Origin: JAHDBG01 sp963922685
Lineage (GTDB): Bacteria > Pseudomonadota > Gammaproteobacteria > Chromatiales > Chromatiaceae
Assembly (NCBI GenBank): GCA_963922685.1
Contig: CAWUJM010000024.1
Span: 1-25,429 of the forward strand
DNA: 25,429 nt
Reading direction: 5' to 3'
The notes below the pieces were generated by a model. It made no database searches. It was not told the origin of the DNA and worked only from the letters and a program-made list of their open reading frames with translations. Positions 25,106-25,429 of this stretch are shown in pieces (within the stretch, counting starts at the first letter, position 1; every line of letters begins with the position of its first letter). The position numbers and the translations under genes are program-made.

Positions 25106-25429
25106 ATGAATACTGAGGTGACTTACAAATACACTGATACCGAACAAGTGATCAGGGGTGCGATTCAAACTGATGTGGTGATTTGCTACCACAGGTTTCT
25201 GGCAAGCGTTATTCTGATCTGCTCTCCGAGGGTCGCCAGACTACCCGTCCTGGGGGCTCGGCTGCGGCCGTCCATGGCCGCAGACGCCCTCGGAGAGCAA
25301 GATCAGAATAATGCCCCGTTTGAGTGCCGTGACAGGAAGCCTGTGTGCTGGAAAAAAACGGACGAAGAGACCCGTTCGCCGAACTTCTGCTTCCTTTCCT
25401 GTGTGTTGCCGACACTATTTGCCAATATG
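25106..25429 (+). CDS. Partial open frame with the 88-base repeat and a palindrome, locus B
   Basis: An ATG at 25106 opens a frame of 108 codons with no stop before the window end. It begins MNTEVTYKYTDTEQVIRGAI and includes DVVICYHRF, shared with the small frame at 15413-15553. It then reads straight through the 99-base palindrome at 25211-25309, exactly 33 codons, without a stop, and continues as FECRDRKPVCWKKTDEE to the edge. I do not recognise a family. It may be a fragment of a longer gene, a decayed element gene, or a chance open frame helped by high GC. Confidence 0.35.
   Translation, partial: MNTEVTYKYTDTEQVIRGAIQTDVVICYHRFLASVILICSPRVARLPVLGARLRPSMAADALGEQDQNNAPFECRDRKPVCWKKTDEETRSPNFCFLSCVLPTLFANM
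25116..25203 (+). repeat. 88-base repeat, copy B
   Basis: This matches copy A at 15441-15528 in inverted orientation, with three differences in 88. Two of them change CGT to AGG in the reading frame, leaving arginine. A copy of the 22-base inverted-repeat end lies at 25157-25178. Similarity to copy A stops abruptly at GGTTTCTGGC, after which a different, palindromic sequence begins. Confidence 0.85.
25211..25309. repeat. 99-base nested palindrome
   Basis: The outer arms are 25211-25232 (starts ATTCTGATCTGCTCTCCGAG) and 25287-25309 (ends GAGAGCAAGATCAGAAT), complementary over 22 pairs with one bulged base. A second hairpin sits inside: CTGCGGCC at 25262-25269, loop GTCCAT, then GGCCGCAG at 25276-25283. 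The arm core CTCCGAGGGTCGCC recurs at 15430-15443 beside repeat copy A. No T-run follows, so it is unlike a simple intrinsic terminator. It resembles a palindromic repeat (REP-like, or in-frame palindromic elements as known from Rickettsia). Confidence 0.75.

Noticed and set aside
25211..25309. Intrinsic terminator
   Set aside because: The hairpin is strong, but no run of T follows on either strand and its nested, nearly 100-base form fits a palindromic repeat better.
1..25429. CRISPR array, rRNA genes or prophage genes
   Set aside because: No regularly spaced repeats, rRNA-like blocks or phage structural, integrase or lysis genes were seen.

Overview
The window looks like chromosome from a gammaproteobacterium of moderate GC. 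CarAB, GreA, SurE, Pcm, PBP2, DusA, CysS, TrmJ, MurJ, UppP, RuvB and CutA all have the lengths and motifs of gammaproteobacterial orthologues; Pcm, for example, begins with a Pseudomonas-type MTS-RTR start. The genus cannot be named from sequence alone. Genes are packed tightly, with many one- to thirteen-base overlaps. The usual partners of several genes are absent: no nlpD/rpoS after pcm, no rodA after PBP2, no ruvA/ruvC beside ruvB.

Layout. Positions 178-8501 (+) carry carA-carB-greA-surE-pcm-mrdA: pyrimidine/arginine precursor supply, transcript cleavage, survival and repair enzymes, and the elongation transpeptidase. Positions 8335-13550 (-) carry trmJ-cysS-(ATPase/nuclease remnant)-mtaB-dusA, a translation block in which three tRNA-modifying enzymes surround a tRNA synthetase. 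Positions 13576-14874 (+) carry yciO and a small site-2 protease. Positions 14875-15560 are a scar region with a damaged BrnT/BrnA toxin-antitoxin pair and a palindromic repeat element. Positions 15570-17108 (-) are murJ, head to head with a Sfp-type phosphopantetheinyl transferase (17102-17938, +). A broken AAA-ATPase/nuclease gene follows (17935-19490, +). Positions 19424-25081 (-) form a tight tandem: cutA, ruvB, a second phosphopantetheinyl transferase, uppP, an AMP-forming acyl-CoA ligase and a PLP-dependent decarboxylase. The ligase and decarboxylase resemble the pair known from exosortase A loci. The last 320 bases hold an inverted second copy of the scar-region repeat and an open reading frame that crosses a 99-base palindrome and runs off the end.

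How the genes fit together. There are two themes: tRNA modification (TrmJ, MtaB, DusA, and YciO as a threonylcarbamoyl-AMP synthase relative) and envelope or carrier-lipid work (PBP2, MurJ, UppP, site-2 protease). A carrier-protein pathway is hinted at by two phosphopantetheinyl transferases plus the ligase/decarboxylase pair, but no carrier protein is present here.

The least ordinary material is (i) two related ATPase/PD-(D/E)XK genes in different stages of decay, each starting exactly on the stop codon of an unrelated upstream gene; (ii) an 88-base repeat whose two copies differ by a double substitution that keeps the same arginine, which suggests coding; (iii) a palindrome of exactly 33 codons inside an open frame; and (iv) the ligase/decarboxylase/uppP/transferase operon. 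No complete, clearly new system is proven by the sequence alone.
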